A stretch of DNA of 41,823 nt, taken from contig JAQGIP010000009.1 in assembly GCA_028291055.1 (NCBI GenBank), positions 1 to 41,823 of the forward strand, given 5' to 3'. Positions 32,577-40,059 of this stretch are shown one piece after another; position 1 is the stretch's first letter, and the number at the start of each line of letters is the position of its first letter. Source of the stretch: Caulobacter sp. Its GTDB lineage: Bacteria; Pseudomonadota; Alphaproteobacteria; Caulobacterales; Caulobacteraceae. The position numbers and the translations under genes were made by a program. The notes under the pieces are model-generated. The model searched no databases. It was not told where the DNA came from and saw nothing but the letters and a program-made list of their open reading frames with translations.

Positions 32577-33233
32577 TCAGTGCCGGGTGATTTTCTGCAT
32601 CAGGCCGAAGACGCCTTCGAACTTGGGTTCGCCCCAGCTGACGGCCAGGGCGAAGCAGACGCCGCCCTGCTGGGCCGTGGGTTGGTGGACGAAGCCGGGT
32701 TCGCCGACGTTGAGGTCGCCGGGTTGATAGAGGCGGTGGCCGTCGTGGTAGGCCCCGGTCAGCACCAGGGTGTATTCCTCGCCCTCGTGGTCGTGGCGCG
32801 GGGCGCCGTGGCCGGGATCGAGGCGGATCAGCTCGGTGCGGCCCGTGCTGCCCACCGGCAGCAGCAGGCGGCGGATGCCGAGGCCCGCGAAGGTCCAGCG
32901 TTCGCCGGCCTCGATGGCCGCGAAGGCCGCCTCGCGGGCGGGGTCGGGCAGGCCGGCCATTTCGCCCAGGCGGCGGCTGGCGTCGGTGGCGGCGGCGCGC
33001 ACGCGCGCCTCGATCGTCTCCAGGGCGTCGATGCGGGCGAAGGCCTGGTCGAGGGCCCCCGCCTCCAGGGCCATGGGGGCCTCGCGCTCGAGAAAGGCGC
33101 CGCCGGCCGCAAGGACGGCGAGGGGGGGCTCGTCCGCCCCCGCCTGGCGCTCCGTGCGCAACACCGCCGCCGTGCGGGCCATCAGCTTGAGGCCGGGATC
33201 GCTGGCGTCGGGGAAGAGGGCGCTGACGTTCAA
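32577..33233 (-). CDS. ChrR-like cupin protein, candidate anti-sigma factor without N-terminal zinc motif
   Basis: A 218-residue protein. The C-terminal part (about residues 115-205) is a ChrR-type cupin with zinc ligands intact in pattern: RHDHEGEEYTLVLTGAYHDG, YQPGDL and GFVHQP. Downstream position from an ECF sigma gene on the same strand indicates a ChrR-type anti-sigma role, as in the RpoE-ChrR singlet-oxygen response. However, the usual N-terminal anti-sigma zinc site (conserved His and CxxC) is not seen: the first 60 residues have no Cys and no such His. The start is TTG at 33233 with AAGGA upstream; the frame upstream has no better start before a stop. Regulation may therefore differ from ChrR. 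Confidence 0.8.
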   Translation of the reverse strand: MNVSALFPDASDPGLKLMARTAAVLRTERQAGADEPPLAVLAAGGAFLEREAPMALEAGALDQAFARIDALETIEARVRAAATDASRRLGEMAGLPDPAREAAFAAIEAGERWTFAGLGIRRLLLPVGSTGRTELIRLDPGHGAPRHDHEGEEYTLVLTGAYHDGHRLYQPGDLNVGEPGFVHQPTAQQGGVCFALAVSWGEPKFEGVFGLMQKITRH

Positions 33234-33352
33234 GACGCGGATCCTTGGGCGGGCGATAAGTCCCTGAGAAGGCGGGATATGTTCCGGCGCGCGGCGGGGT
33301 CAAGGTCGGCGCGGCGCCCTGTCGCGGGCCGGGGTTGGCGGTGGGGCGTCAT
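33230..33352 (-). CDS. Possible 40-codon small reading frame bridging sigma and cupin genes
   Basis: An ATG at 33352 overlaps the sigma-factor stop codon (ATGA), and its TGA at 33230-33232 overlaps the TTG start of the cupin gene (TTGA). The 40-residue product ([20 protein letters not shown], then ARRNISRLLRDLSPAQGSAS) is basic, with one amphipathic helix-like stretch and no known motif. The double overlap would carry ribosomes from the sigma gene to the cupin gene. It may be a real small protein, a coupling device, or chance in GC-rich DNA; I consider it unproven. Confidence 0.3.
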   Translation of the reverse strand: MTPHRQPRPATGRRADLDPAARRNISRLLRDLSPAQGSAS

Positions 33353-33930
33353 TCGGCGTTCTCCAGCCGCAGCTTCAGCTTCACGAAGGCCAGCCGCAGG
33401 CGCGACTTGACGGTGCCCAGCGCCAGGCCGGTGGCCTGGGCGATCTCGCTGTGGGACAGGCCGTCGTAGAAGGCGCGCCGCACCAGCTCCAGCTGCTCGG
33501 GCGGCAGTTCGCTCAGCGCCTGGCGCACGCGGGTCTCGCGCTGGGCGGTCTCCAGGCCGACGTCGGCGGCCACCGGCGGTTCGGGATGCAGCAGGGGCTC
33601 GTCGGGGTCCAGCTCGCCCTTCTGGCGGCGGTAGAGGTCGATGCGGCGGTTGCGCGCGATGCGGAAGATCCAGGTGGAGGCGGAGGCCTGGCGGCGGTCG
33701 AAGGTCTCGGCTTTGCGCCAGACGGCGACCAGCACGTCCTGGGCGGCCTCTTCGGCCTCGGCGGGCGACAGGCCCAGGCGCAGCAGATAGCCCTTCACCC
33801 GGGGCGCATAGCCGTCGAACAGCTGGGCGAAGGCGGTGCGGTCGCGCCGCGCGGCGATGGCCTCGACAAGGTCGGCGTAGTGGGCGCCTTGGTCCTCGCC
33901 CAGCCCTCCCTGTGGATCGCGCGCCGCCAA
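33349..33930 (-). CDS. ECF RNA polymerase sigma factor (RpoE/ECF11-like)
   Basis: A sigma factor of about 193 residues. Region 2 is visible as [20 protein letters not shown], then [20 protein letters not shown] and [19 protein letters not shown]. Region 4 is [20 protein letters not shown] followed by [20 protein letters not shown], the helix-turn-helix for the -35 element. The pairing with a ChrR-like cupin gene downstream suggests the ECF11/RpoE group that responds to singlet oxygen or oxidative stress. No ATG is well placed; TTG at 33930, with GGGGA upstream, is the best start, and the N-terminus is uncertain by some residues. It diverges from rlmN. Confidence 0.85.
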   Translation of the reverse strand: MAARDPQGGLGEDQGAHYADLVEAIAARRDRTAFAQLFDGYAPRVKGYLLRLGLSPAEAEEAAQDVLVAVWRKAETFDRRQASASTWIFRIARNRRIDLYRRQKGELDPDEPLLHPEPPVAADVGLETAQRETRVRQALSELPPEQLELVRRAFYDGLSHSEIAQATGLALGTVKSRLRLAFVKLKLRLENAE

Positions 33931-34057
33931 GCCGTTCCCCGTTCCGCTTCGAGTCGCTTCAGCGCGACCGCTGTTCGATCTAAAGCACCGCCGGAGGGGG
34001 GCGGCAATGCGCCGCCGCGCTCCGGGCAGCGTCTGGGCCTTGGGCCTCCTATCTGAT

Positions 34058-35263
34058 ATGGAGCGCCCGTCCCGTTTGTCCCGCGAAACCATACCCTTGA
34101 CCGTTCTCGACATCTCACGCCCGCCTGTGAAGGCGCCGGCCCCGCCCAACCTGTCGGGGATGACCCGCGCCGAGCTGGCCGCCGCCCTGGTGGCCGCCGG
34201 GGTGGTGGCGCCCGGCAAGGCGAAGATGCGCACCAGCCAGATCTGGGGCTGGATGCACCACCACGGGGTCACCGACTTCGCGGCGATGAGCAATATCGAC
34301 AAGGACACCCGCGCGGCCTTGGGCGCCAACTTCACCCTGGCGCGGCCCGAGATCGTCGAGCGCCAGGTCAGCAACGACGGCACCCGCAAGTGGCTGATCC
34401 GCATGGCGCCGGGCATCGAGGTGGAGAGCGTCTACATCCCCGACGTGGGCCGGGCCGGCGCGCTGTGCGTCTCCAGCCAGGTGGGCTGCACGCTGAACTG
34501 CACCTTCTGCCACACGGGCACCCAGGCGCTGGTCAGGAATTTGACGGCCGCCGAGATCGTGGCCCAGGTCCAGGTCTGCCGCGACGACCTGGAGGAGTGG
34601 CCCTCGGACAAGGACGACCGCAGGCTCTCCAACATCGTCTTCATGGGCATGGGCGAGCCGCTCTATAATCTCGACGGCGTGGCCGATGCGCTGGACATCA
34701 TTTCCGACAACGAGGGCCTGGCCATTTCGCGCCGGCGCATCACGGTGTCGACCTCCGGCGTCGTGCCGCAGCTGGGGCCGCTGGGCGAGCGCACCAACGC
34801 GATGCTGGCCATCTCGCTGCACGCCACCAATGACGCGTTGCGCGACGAGCTGGTGCCGCTGAACAGGAAGTACAATATCGAAACGCTGATGGCGGGCATC
34901 CGGGCCTATCCGGGCCTGTCGAATGCGCGCCGCGTGACCTTCGAATATGTGATGCTTAAGGGCATCAACGACAGTCCGGCCGAGGCGCGCGCCCTGGTCC
35001 AGCTGCTGAAGGGCATTCCGGCCAAGATCAACCTGATCCCGTTCAACCCGTGGCCGGGCAGCCCCTACGAATGCTCCTCGTGGAAGACCATCGAGGTGTT
35101 CGCGGCCATCGTGAACAAGGCCGGCTTCGCCTCGCCGATCCGCACCCCGCGCGGGCGCGATATCCTGGCGGCCTGTGGCCAACTGAAGAGCGAGAGCGAG
35201 AAGGTGCGCGCCAGCGCGCGGCGCAAGGCGCCCGAGCCCGAGGCCGCGCCGGCGGCCGAGTAG
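34058..35263 (+). CDS. rlmN: 23S rRNA (adenine2503-C2)-methyltransferase
   Basis: A 401-residue radical-SAM enzyme that methylates A2503 of 23S rRNA and A37 of some tRNAs. The cluster motif CxxxCxxC is seen in [14 protein letters not shown]. The N-terminal accessory domain includes [20 protein letters not shown]. Further conserved blocks are [43 protein letters not shown] and [10 protein letters not shown], with the second catalytic Cys near the end (ILAACGQLK). ATG at 34058 is chosen; earlier in-frame starts add non-conserved sequence, and a TTG slightly downstream ([10 protein letters not shown]) is possible. The Glu/Ala-rich tail is not part of the domain. Confidence 0.95.
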   Translation: MERPSRLSRETIPLTVLDISRPPVKAPAPPNLSGMTRAELAAALVAAGVVAPGKAKMRTSQIWGWMHHHGVTDFAAMSNIDKDTRAALGANFTLARPEIVERQVSNDGTRKWLIRMAPGIEVESVYIPDVGRAGALCVSSQVGCTLNCTFCHTGTQALVRNLTAAEIVAQVQVCRDDLEEWPSDKDDRRLSNIVFMGMGEPLYNLDGVADALDIISDNEGLAISRRRITVSTSGVVPQLGPLGERTNAMLAISLHATNDALRDELVPLNRKYNIETLMAGIRAYPGLSNARRVTFEYVMLKGINDSPAEARALVQLLKGIPAKINLIPFNPWPGSPYECSSWKTIEVFAAIVNKAGFASPIRTPRGRDILAACGQLKSESEKVRASARRKAPEPEAAPAAE

Positions 35264-35361
35264 CCGGCCCGCGCCAAATCGCCCCCCGATAGAAGGCTTT
35301 CACGCGCCCTGCTCGGCCGTGCTAACGCTTGGCCCCCCGACGTCAGAAGCGGCCCGCGCCC

Positions 35362-35790
35362 ATGCTCCCTCAGTTGCAGTCCCCCGAGATCACGGCCTTC
35401 GCCGCCGGCTTTCCGCTGACCCTGCTGCATGCGGCCATCACCCTGCTGGTGCTGGTGTTGGGGGTGGCGACCTATGTGCTGCTGACGCCGCACAAGGAGG
35501 TGCAGCTGATCCGCGAGGGCAACTCGGCGGCCGCCGTGTCGCTGGCCGGGATCATGGTGGGGCTGGCCATTCCGCTGGCGGTGTCGCTGAAGGCCTCGAC
35601 CTCGATCCTGGAGATCGGCATCTGGGGGGCCTCGACCATCGTGGTGCAGTTGGGCGTGTTCGCGGTGGTGGACCTGCTGCTCAAGGGCCTGCCCCAGCGT
35701 ATCCAGGAGGGCGAGATGTCGGCCGCCGCCCTGCTGGTGGGCGCCAAGCTGGCCACCGCCCTGATCCTGGCCGCGGCCGTGGCGGGCTAG
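35362..35790 (+). CDS. DUF350 family membrane protein
   Basis: A 142-residue inner-membrane protein with four spans, matching DUF350 (PF03994). The conserved blocks are LLVLVLGVATYVLLTPHKEV, then LIREGNSAAAVSLAGIMVGL, then PLAVSLKAS and GAKLATALILAAAV. The function of the family is not established. ATG at 35362 is chosen; an in-frame start at 35329 would add eleven non-conserved residues. It lies 13 bases upstream of an anchored serine-protease gene and is likely co-transcribed with it. Confidence 0.83.
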   Translation: MLPQLQSPEITAFAAGFPLTLLHAAITLLVLVLGVATYVLLTPHKEVQLIREGNSAAAVSLAGIMVGLAIPLAVSLKASTSILEIGIWGASTIVVQLGVFAVVDLLLKGLPQRIQEGEMSAAALLVGAKLATALILAAAVAG

Positions 35791-35803
35791 GCCACAAGGC
35801 CCC

Positions 35804-36634
35804 ATGCATTTCCCCCGCCTGCCCTCCTGGCTGATCTACGCCGCCATCGTCGCGGCGCTGCTGATCGCGGCCATCGGGCGGCGCGAGCGGGCCAATGCGC
35901 CGCCGCCGCCGCCGCCGGTGCCGGGCGAAGCGGGCGTGCCCCTGGGGCCCTCCTCCCCGTTCGACCCCGCCGTGGTGGTCGAGGTGCCGGACAATACCCG
36001 GCCCGGCTCCGGCACCGCGTTTTCGGTGGCCGACAACGGCGTGTGGATCACGGCCAAGCATGTGGTGGAGGGCTGCGGCCGCATCGCCATCGTGGTCGCC
36101 GACGGGCGCGGGGTAGCGGCCCGGATCCTGGGCCAGCCGAGCGGCGATGCGGCGGTTTTGCTGACCGACGGCGGGGCGCCGGCCCTGCCGCTGGGCGCCG
36201 CCCCGACCCTGCGCCGGGGCGACCGGGCCTTCAGTCCCGGCTTCCCCCAGGGCCATGCGGGCGAGACCACCTCGCGCCTGCTGGGCCGCGAGACCCTGAT
36301 CGTGCATGGCCGCGGCGCCCGGCGCGAACCCGTGCTGGTCTGGGCGGAAACCGGCCGCACCGACGGCCTGAACGGCACCCTGGCGGGGCTTTCGGGCGCG
36401 CCGGCGCTGGACAGTTCCGGCCGGGTGATCGGGGTGACGGTGGCGGAGTCCCCCCGGCGCGGCCGCATCTACACTACCGCGCCGGAAACCATGCTGGACG
36501 CCCTCACCCTGTCGGGCCAGCGCGCGGCAGGCTATGCGACGGGCGAGCCCATCACCACCGACAACTACGGCCGCGTCGCCGACGGCCTGCGCCGCGACCT
36601 GCGGGTGGCCCAGGTGGTGTGTCTGCCGAAGTAG
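35804..36634 (+). CDS. Membrane-anchored trypsin-like serine protease
   Basis: A 276-residue protein. An N-terminal membrane anchor (LIYAAIVAALLIAAIG, residues 10-25) is followed by a short proline-rich linker (NAPPPPPPVPGEAG) and a periplasmic trypsin-like domain. The triad is His86 in ITAKHVVEGC, Asp115 in PSGDAAVLL and Ser197 in AGLSGAPALDSSGRV. There is no PDZ domain, unlike DegP/DegS. The substrate is unknown; a role in envelope quality control with the DUF350 partner is inference. Its stop lies two bases from the stop of the convergent AmpG gene. Confidence 0.83.
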   Translation: MHFPRLPSWLIYAAIVAALLIAAIGRRERANAPPPPPPVPGEAGVPLGPSSPFDPAVVVEVPDNTRPGSGTAFSVADNGVWITAKHVVEGCGRIAIVVADGRGVAARILGQPSGDAAVLLTDGGAPALPLGAAPTLRRGDRAFSPGFPQGHAGETTSRLLGRETLIVHGRGARREPVLVWAETGRTDGLNGTLAGLSGAPALDSSGRVIGVTVAESPRRGRIYTTAPETMLDALTLSGQRAAGYATGEPITTDNYGRVADGLRRDLRVAQVVCLPK

Positions 36635-36635
36635 C

Positions 36636-38381
36636 TCAGGACGCGGGTTCGGGCTCGGCGACCGGTTCCGGCGCCTTGGGCGGACGGCGATAGAGGACGA
36701 AGGCCAGGATGATGGCCGCCGCGCCGATGACGATCGAATAGAGGAAGAAGGTCACATAGCCGACGCCGAGGGCGGCGGGCGAGACGTGGGACTTGTCCAT
36801 GGCCTGGGCGAAGGCCTGCGGCGGGGTGTGGGCGAACAGCCCCTTCAGCGGCGCGGAGAAGCCGCCCTCGTCGGCGGCGTGGGCGCTGCCCTCGATGATC
36901 CGTCCGGTCTGGGAGGCGAGCAGCTTTCCGGGCAGGGCGTAGAGGGAGGAGAACAGCGCGTACTGGGTGGCCGTGAAGCCCTGAGCGGTTAGCCCCGACA
37001 TATAGGCGATCAGGCAGGTGCCGGAGAAGCCGGCGGCGATGTTGTCCATGCCGATGGCGGCCAGCAGGGCGTTGTAGTTGGGGCCCTGCACGGCCAGCCA
37101 GATGAAGCCGATGTGGCTCAAAGGCCCCGCGAAGGCGCCGATCATCATGGTCGGCATGATGCCCAGCCGGCGCACCGAGAAGCCGCCCATGAAGACGCCC
37201 AGCATGGTCATCACCACCCCGAACACCTTGCGCGCGCTGGCCACCTGGTCGGTGGTGAAGCCCAGGTCGAGGTAGAAGGGGTTCATGACGTTGAGCACGA
37301 ACTCACTGATCCGGTAGAGGCAGATCAGCGCCAGGATCAGGGTCGCGGTGTCCCTGTAGCGGGAGAAGAAGTCGGCCACGGGCTCGCCGAGGGAGCGGGC
37401 GAGATAGGTCCCGGGCCGCGTCTGGCGGCCGGGGACGGGAATGGCGCCCAGGTAGATGATGGCGAAGCCGAGGATCAGCCCGCCCAGCTGATAAAAGATG
37501 CCGGTCTGCTTGGCCTCCCAGACCGCTTTGACGGCCTTGCCCGCGTCGGCCGCGCCGACGTCGGTGAGGATGGCCTGCAGCATGGCCGCCTTGCCCGACA
37601 GGGCCGAGCCGACCAGCACCGCGCCGACCAGGAAGATCAGCAGCCGCACGACGATTTCCAGGCGGTCCTGCACGGGCCGCGACGGGATCTCGTCCACATG
37701 GATCGGGCGGATGGTGTGGGCCGCCTCTCGCGGCGCCAGCAACACGCCGCCAACGCCGATCAGCATCAGCAGCGATGTGGTGGCAAACGCGCCCGGCCAG
37801 CCGATCCGGCTGGACAGGATCAGAGGCAGGGCGCCGGCGGTGATGATGGCCCCGCGATAGCCCCACTGGTAGGCTGTGGCCATCGCTCCCTGGCGGCTCT
37901 GGTCGGCCGCCTCGATGCGCCAGGCGTCGACGACGATGTCCTGTGTGGCCCCGGCAAAGCCCGCCAGCACCGCGAAGGTGGCCATCAGGCCGAGGTGGCC
38001 GACCGGATTGCCGGTGGAGACCAGCAGCAGCGCCGCCAGCACCAGGGCCTGGGCGACCAGCATCCAGGAGCGGCGGTGTCCCAGCAGGCCGGTCAGCACC
38101 GGCACGCGGGTCCGGTCGACCACCGGCGCCCAGAGGAACTTGGCGGAATAGGCCAGGGTCGCCAGACTGAAGAAGGCGATGACCTCCAGCGACAGGCCCG
38201 CCTTGCGCAGCCAGGCCGACAGGGTGTCGAAGATCAGCAGGTTGGGCAGGCCAGAAGAGAAGCCCAGCGCCAGCATGACCAGCATGCGCCGCTCGCCGAA
38301 CACGGCCAGGGACTGCAGGAAGGTGGGCTTTTCAGGCGCGGGCGCTTCGGCGGCCTCGGTCGTCGCTTCAGTTTCCGCCAT
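36636..38381 (-). CDS. ampG: AmpG-family MFS permease (muropeptide import)
   Basis: A 581-residue inner-membrane transporter with about fourteen spans, matching the AmpG family that imports anhydro-muropeptides for cell-wall recycling. Diagnostic N-terminal blocks are LALGFSSGLPNLLIFDTLSA, then WLRKAGLSLEVIAFFSLATL and YSAKFLWAPVVDRTRVPVL, and AGATQDIVVDAWRIEA in the fourth span region. A large insert occurs between the two halves (residues about 225-330). ATG at 38381 is preferred over a TTG three codons upstream. It lies 39 bases downstream of the shkA-like gene on the same strand and may share its transcript. Confidence 0.88.
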   Translation of the reverse strand: MAETEATTEAAEAPAPEKPTFLQSLAVFGERRMLVMLALGFSSGLPNLLIFDTLSAWLRKAGLSLEVIAFFSLATLAYSAKFLWAPVVDRTRVPVLTGLLGHRRSWMLVAQALVLAALLLVSTGNPVGHLGLMATFAVLAGFAGATQDIVVDAWRIEAADQSRQGAMATAYQWGYRGAIITAGALPLILSSRIGWPGAFATTSLLMLIGVGGVLLAPREAAHTIRPIHVDEIPSRPVQDRLEIVVRLLIFLVGAVLVGSALSGKAAMLQAILTDVGAADAGKAVKAVWEAKQTGIFYQLGGLILGFAIIYLGAIPVPGRQTRPGTYLARSLGEPVADFFSRYRDTATLILALICLYRISEFVLNVMNPFYLDLGFTTDQVASARKVFGVVMTMLGVFMGGFSVRRLGIMPTMMIGAFAGPLSHIGFIWLAVQGPNYNALLAAIGMDNIAAGFSGTCLIAYMSGLTAQGFTATQYALFSSLYALPGKLLASQTGRIIEGSAHAADEGGFSAPLKGLFAHTPPQAFAQAMDKSHVSPAALGVGYVTFFLYSIVIGAAAIILAFVLYRRPPKAPEPVAEPEPAS

Positions 38382-38390
38382 GCACTTCAA

Positions 38391-38409
38391 CGCCGTTTCA
38401 AGAACGGCG
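38391..38409 (-). terminator. Hairpin between shkA and ampG
   Basis: CGCCGTT (38391-38397) pairs with AACGGCG (38403-38409) around five bases, in the 39-base gap between the two genes. There is no T-run on the transcribed side, so it may attenuate rather than stop read-through. Confidence 0.4.
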
Positions 38410-38420
38410 CCCTCCCCAAA

Positions 38421-39926
38421 TCAAGAGGCCAGCTTGGCGTCTCTCGGGGGCTCCGTCCAGCGGGGGCCGGCGTGGCGGGTGAGGGCGGCGCGCAGGGCGA
38501 CCAGGGTCAGGGGTTTGACCAGGAAGTCGTCCATGCCGGCGGCGAGGCAGGCCTGGCGGTCGTCCTCGAAGGCGTCGGCGGTGAGCGCCACGATGGGGGT
38601 GCGCACGCCCCGGGCCCGGAGTGCGCGGGCGGCTTCGAGACCGGACAGCTTGGGCATGCGCACATCCATCAGGATGATGTCGAAGACGCCGGAGGCGGCC
38701 AGGTCGAGCGCCTCCTCGCCGTTGGCGGCGCGCACCACGGTGCAGCCCTCGCGCTCCAGCAGGGCGCGGGCCAGCATGGCGTTGATCGGATTGTCCTCGG
38801 CCAGCAGCACCCGCGCGCCCGGCGCGGCGGCGACGGCCACGCGGTCGTCCTCAAGGTTGGCGGCGGGGCCGGGCGGCGCGGCGTGGCCGGAGGCGACCAG
38901 CACCCGGGCCGACAGGCTCTCGCGGCGCAGCGGCTTGATCAGGTAGCCGGCATAGCCCAGGGCGCGGGCCCGGGCGATGCGGCCGCGCTCCTCGGGCTTG
39001 AGCAGGATCAGGGCCGGGGCGCCGGGGGGCGGTTTGGGCAGGCGCTTGCCGGGGGCCAGGGCCGGATCGACCAGCAGCACGGCGCCGGGGGCCAGGCGCG
39101 CGGCCTGTTCGGGCGACTGGGCGCCGGCGGGACGCCCGCCACAGGCGGCGACCTGACGGGCGGCGGCTTCGCGCACCACGGCGTTGGTGGAGGCGATGGC
39201 CACGGTCTGGCCCATCAGGCTGCGGTCGGCCACGGCGGGGCCGGCGGCGGGGAAAGGGGCTTCGAACCAGAAGTCGGCCCCGCGTTCGCCTTCAACGCCC
39301 ACCGCGCCGCCCATCCGCTCGGCCAGGCTGGTGACGATGGCCAGGCCCAGGCCCGCGCCGCCGACCCGCGCCCCGGCCTCGGACTGCACGAAGGGCTGGA
39401 AGATGCGCTCGCGGTCGGCGGGCGGCACGCCCGGGCCGGTGTCGGAAACGGTGAAGCGTAGTTGTTCGTCGCGGGTGTCGGCGGTGATCAGCACGCCGCC
39501 CGCGTCGGTGAACTTGATGGCGTTGCCGGCGAAGTTGATCAGGATCTGCCGCAGCCGCCCCTCGTCCGCCAGGATGGGCGCCAGGCCCGGCGCCGCGGCC
39601 CAGGCGATCTCGATGCCCTTTTCATGGGCGCGGGGGCTGAGCAGCTCGCAGACGCGGCGCAAGAGGTCCTCCACCTCCACCCGCCCGGGGTGCAGCTGGA
39701 TCTGGCCCGAGCCCAGCCGGGCCAGGTCGAGGAAGTCGTTGACCAGGGTCAGCAGGTGGTCGCCGCTGTCCTTCAGCGCCTGCACATAGGAGCGCTGTTC
39801 CGCCGTCAGCCGCGTGCCGTCCAGCAGCCGCGCCATCCCCAGCACCCCGTTCAGCGGCGTGCGGAATTCGTGGCTCAGGCTGGCGATCTGCTCGGCGGTG
39901 ACGCCGGTGGCGGGCGGGGTGGTCAT
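38421..39926 (-). CDS. shkA: Soluble hybrid histidine kinase, ShkA orthologue (c-di-GMP-responsive)
   Basis: A 501-residue cytoplasmic hybrid kinase with no membrane span or PAS domain. Domain order: DHp with His19 in LSHEFRTPLNG; ATPase domain with N-box LINFAGNAIKFTDAGG (129-144), DTGPGVPP (162-169) and GAGLGLAI (190-197); a degenerate receiver at about 238-345 lacking a phospho-Asp; and a canonical receiver at about 370-485 with Asp421 in ILMDVRMP and Lys471 in LVKPL. This matches Caulobacter ShkA. There, as I recall, c-di-GMP binds the pseudo-receiver through a YxIxPxR stretch and frees the kinase from a DDR-containing linker. Here YLIKPLRR is at 328-335 and DDR at 360-362, with the same spacing. 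The ShpA and TacA partners are not in the window. Confidence 0.88.
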   Translation of the reverse strand: MTTPPATGVTAEQIASLSHEFRTPLNGVLGMARLLDGTRLTAEQRSYVQALKDSGDHLLTLVNDFLDLARLGSGQIQLHPGRVEVEDLLRRVCELLSPRAHEKGIEIAWAAAPGLAPILADEGRLRQILINFAGNAIKFTDAGGVLITADTRDEQLRFTVSDTGPGVPPADRERIFQPFVQSEAGARVGGAGLGLAIVTSLAERMGGAVGVEGERGADFWFEAPFPAAGPAVADRSLMGQTVAIASTNAVVREAAARQVAACGGRPAGAQSPEQAARLAPGAVLLVDPALAPGKRLPKPPPGAPALILLKPEERGRIARARALGYAGYLIKPLRRESLSARVLVASGHAAPPGPAANLEDDRVAVAAAPGARVLLAEDNPINAMLARALLEREGCTVVRAANGEEALDLAASGVFDIILMDVRMPKLSGLEAARALRARGVRTPIVALTADAFEDDRQACLAAGMDDFLVKPLTLVALRAALTRHAGPRWTEPPRDAKLAS

Positions 39927-40059
39927 CGACCCAGGTTAGCCGGGGCGGGTTGAGGCCGGGTGAATGGCGCGCGAAGTGGCCCGTCATCGCCGATGGGCTG
40001 TTGCACGGCGGCGGATTTGCCTGATCCTGGCGCGGCGAATCCAACGAAGGCGAGTGTTG

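Noticed and set aside
33931..34416. A long N-terminal extension of the ECF sigma factor reaching into rlmN
   Set aside because: It would run antisense to the start of rlmN and adds no conserved sequence; ECF sigma factors of this type are about 170-200 residues.
37113..39461. A 782-codon plus-strand frame across ampG and shkA
   Set aside because: It is antisense to two conserved genes and shows no domain, signal or ribosome site.
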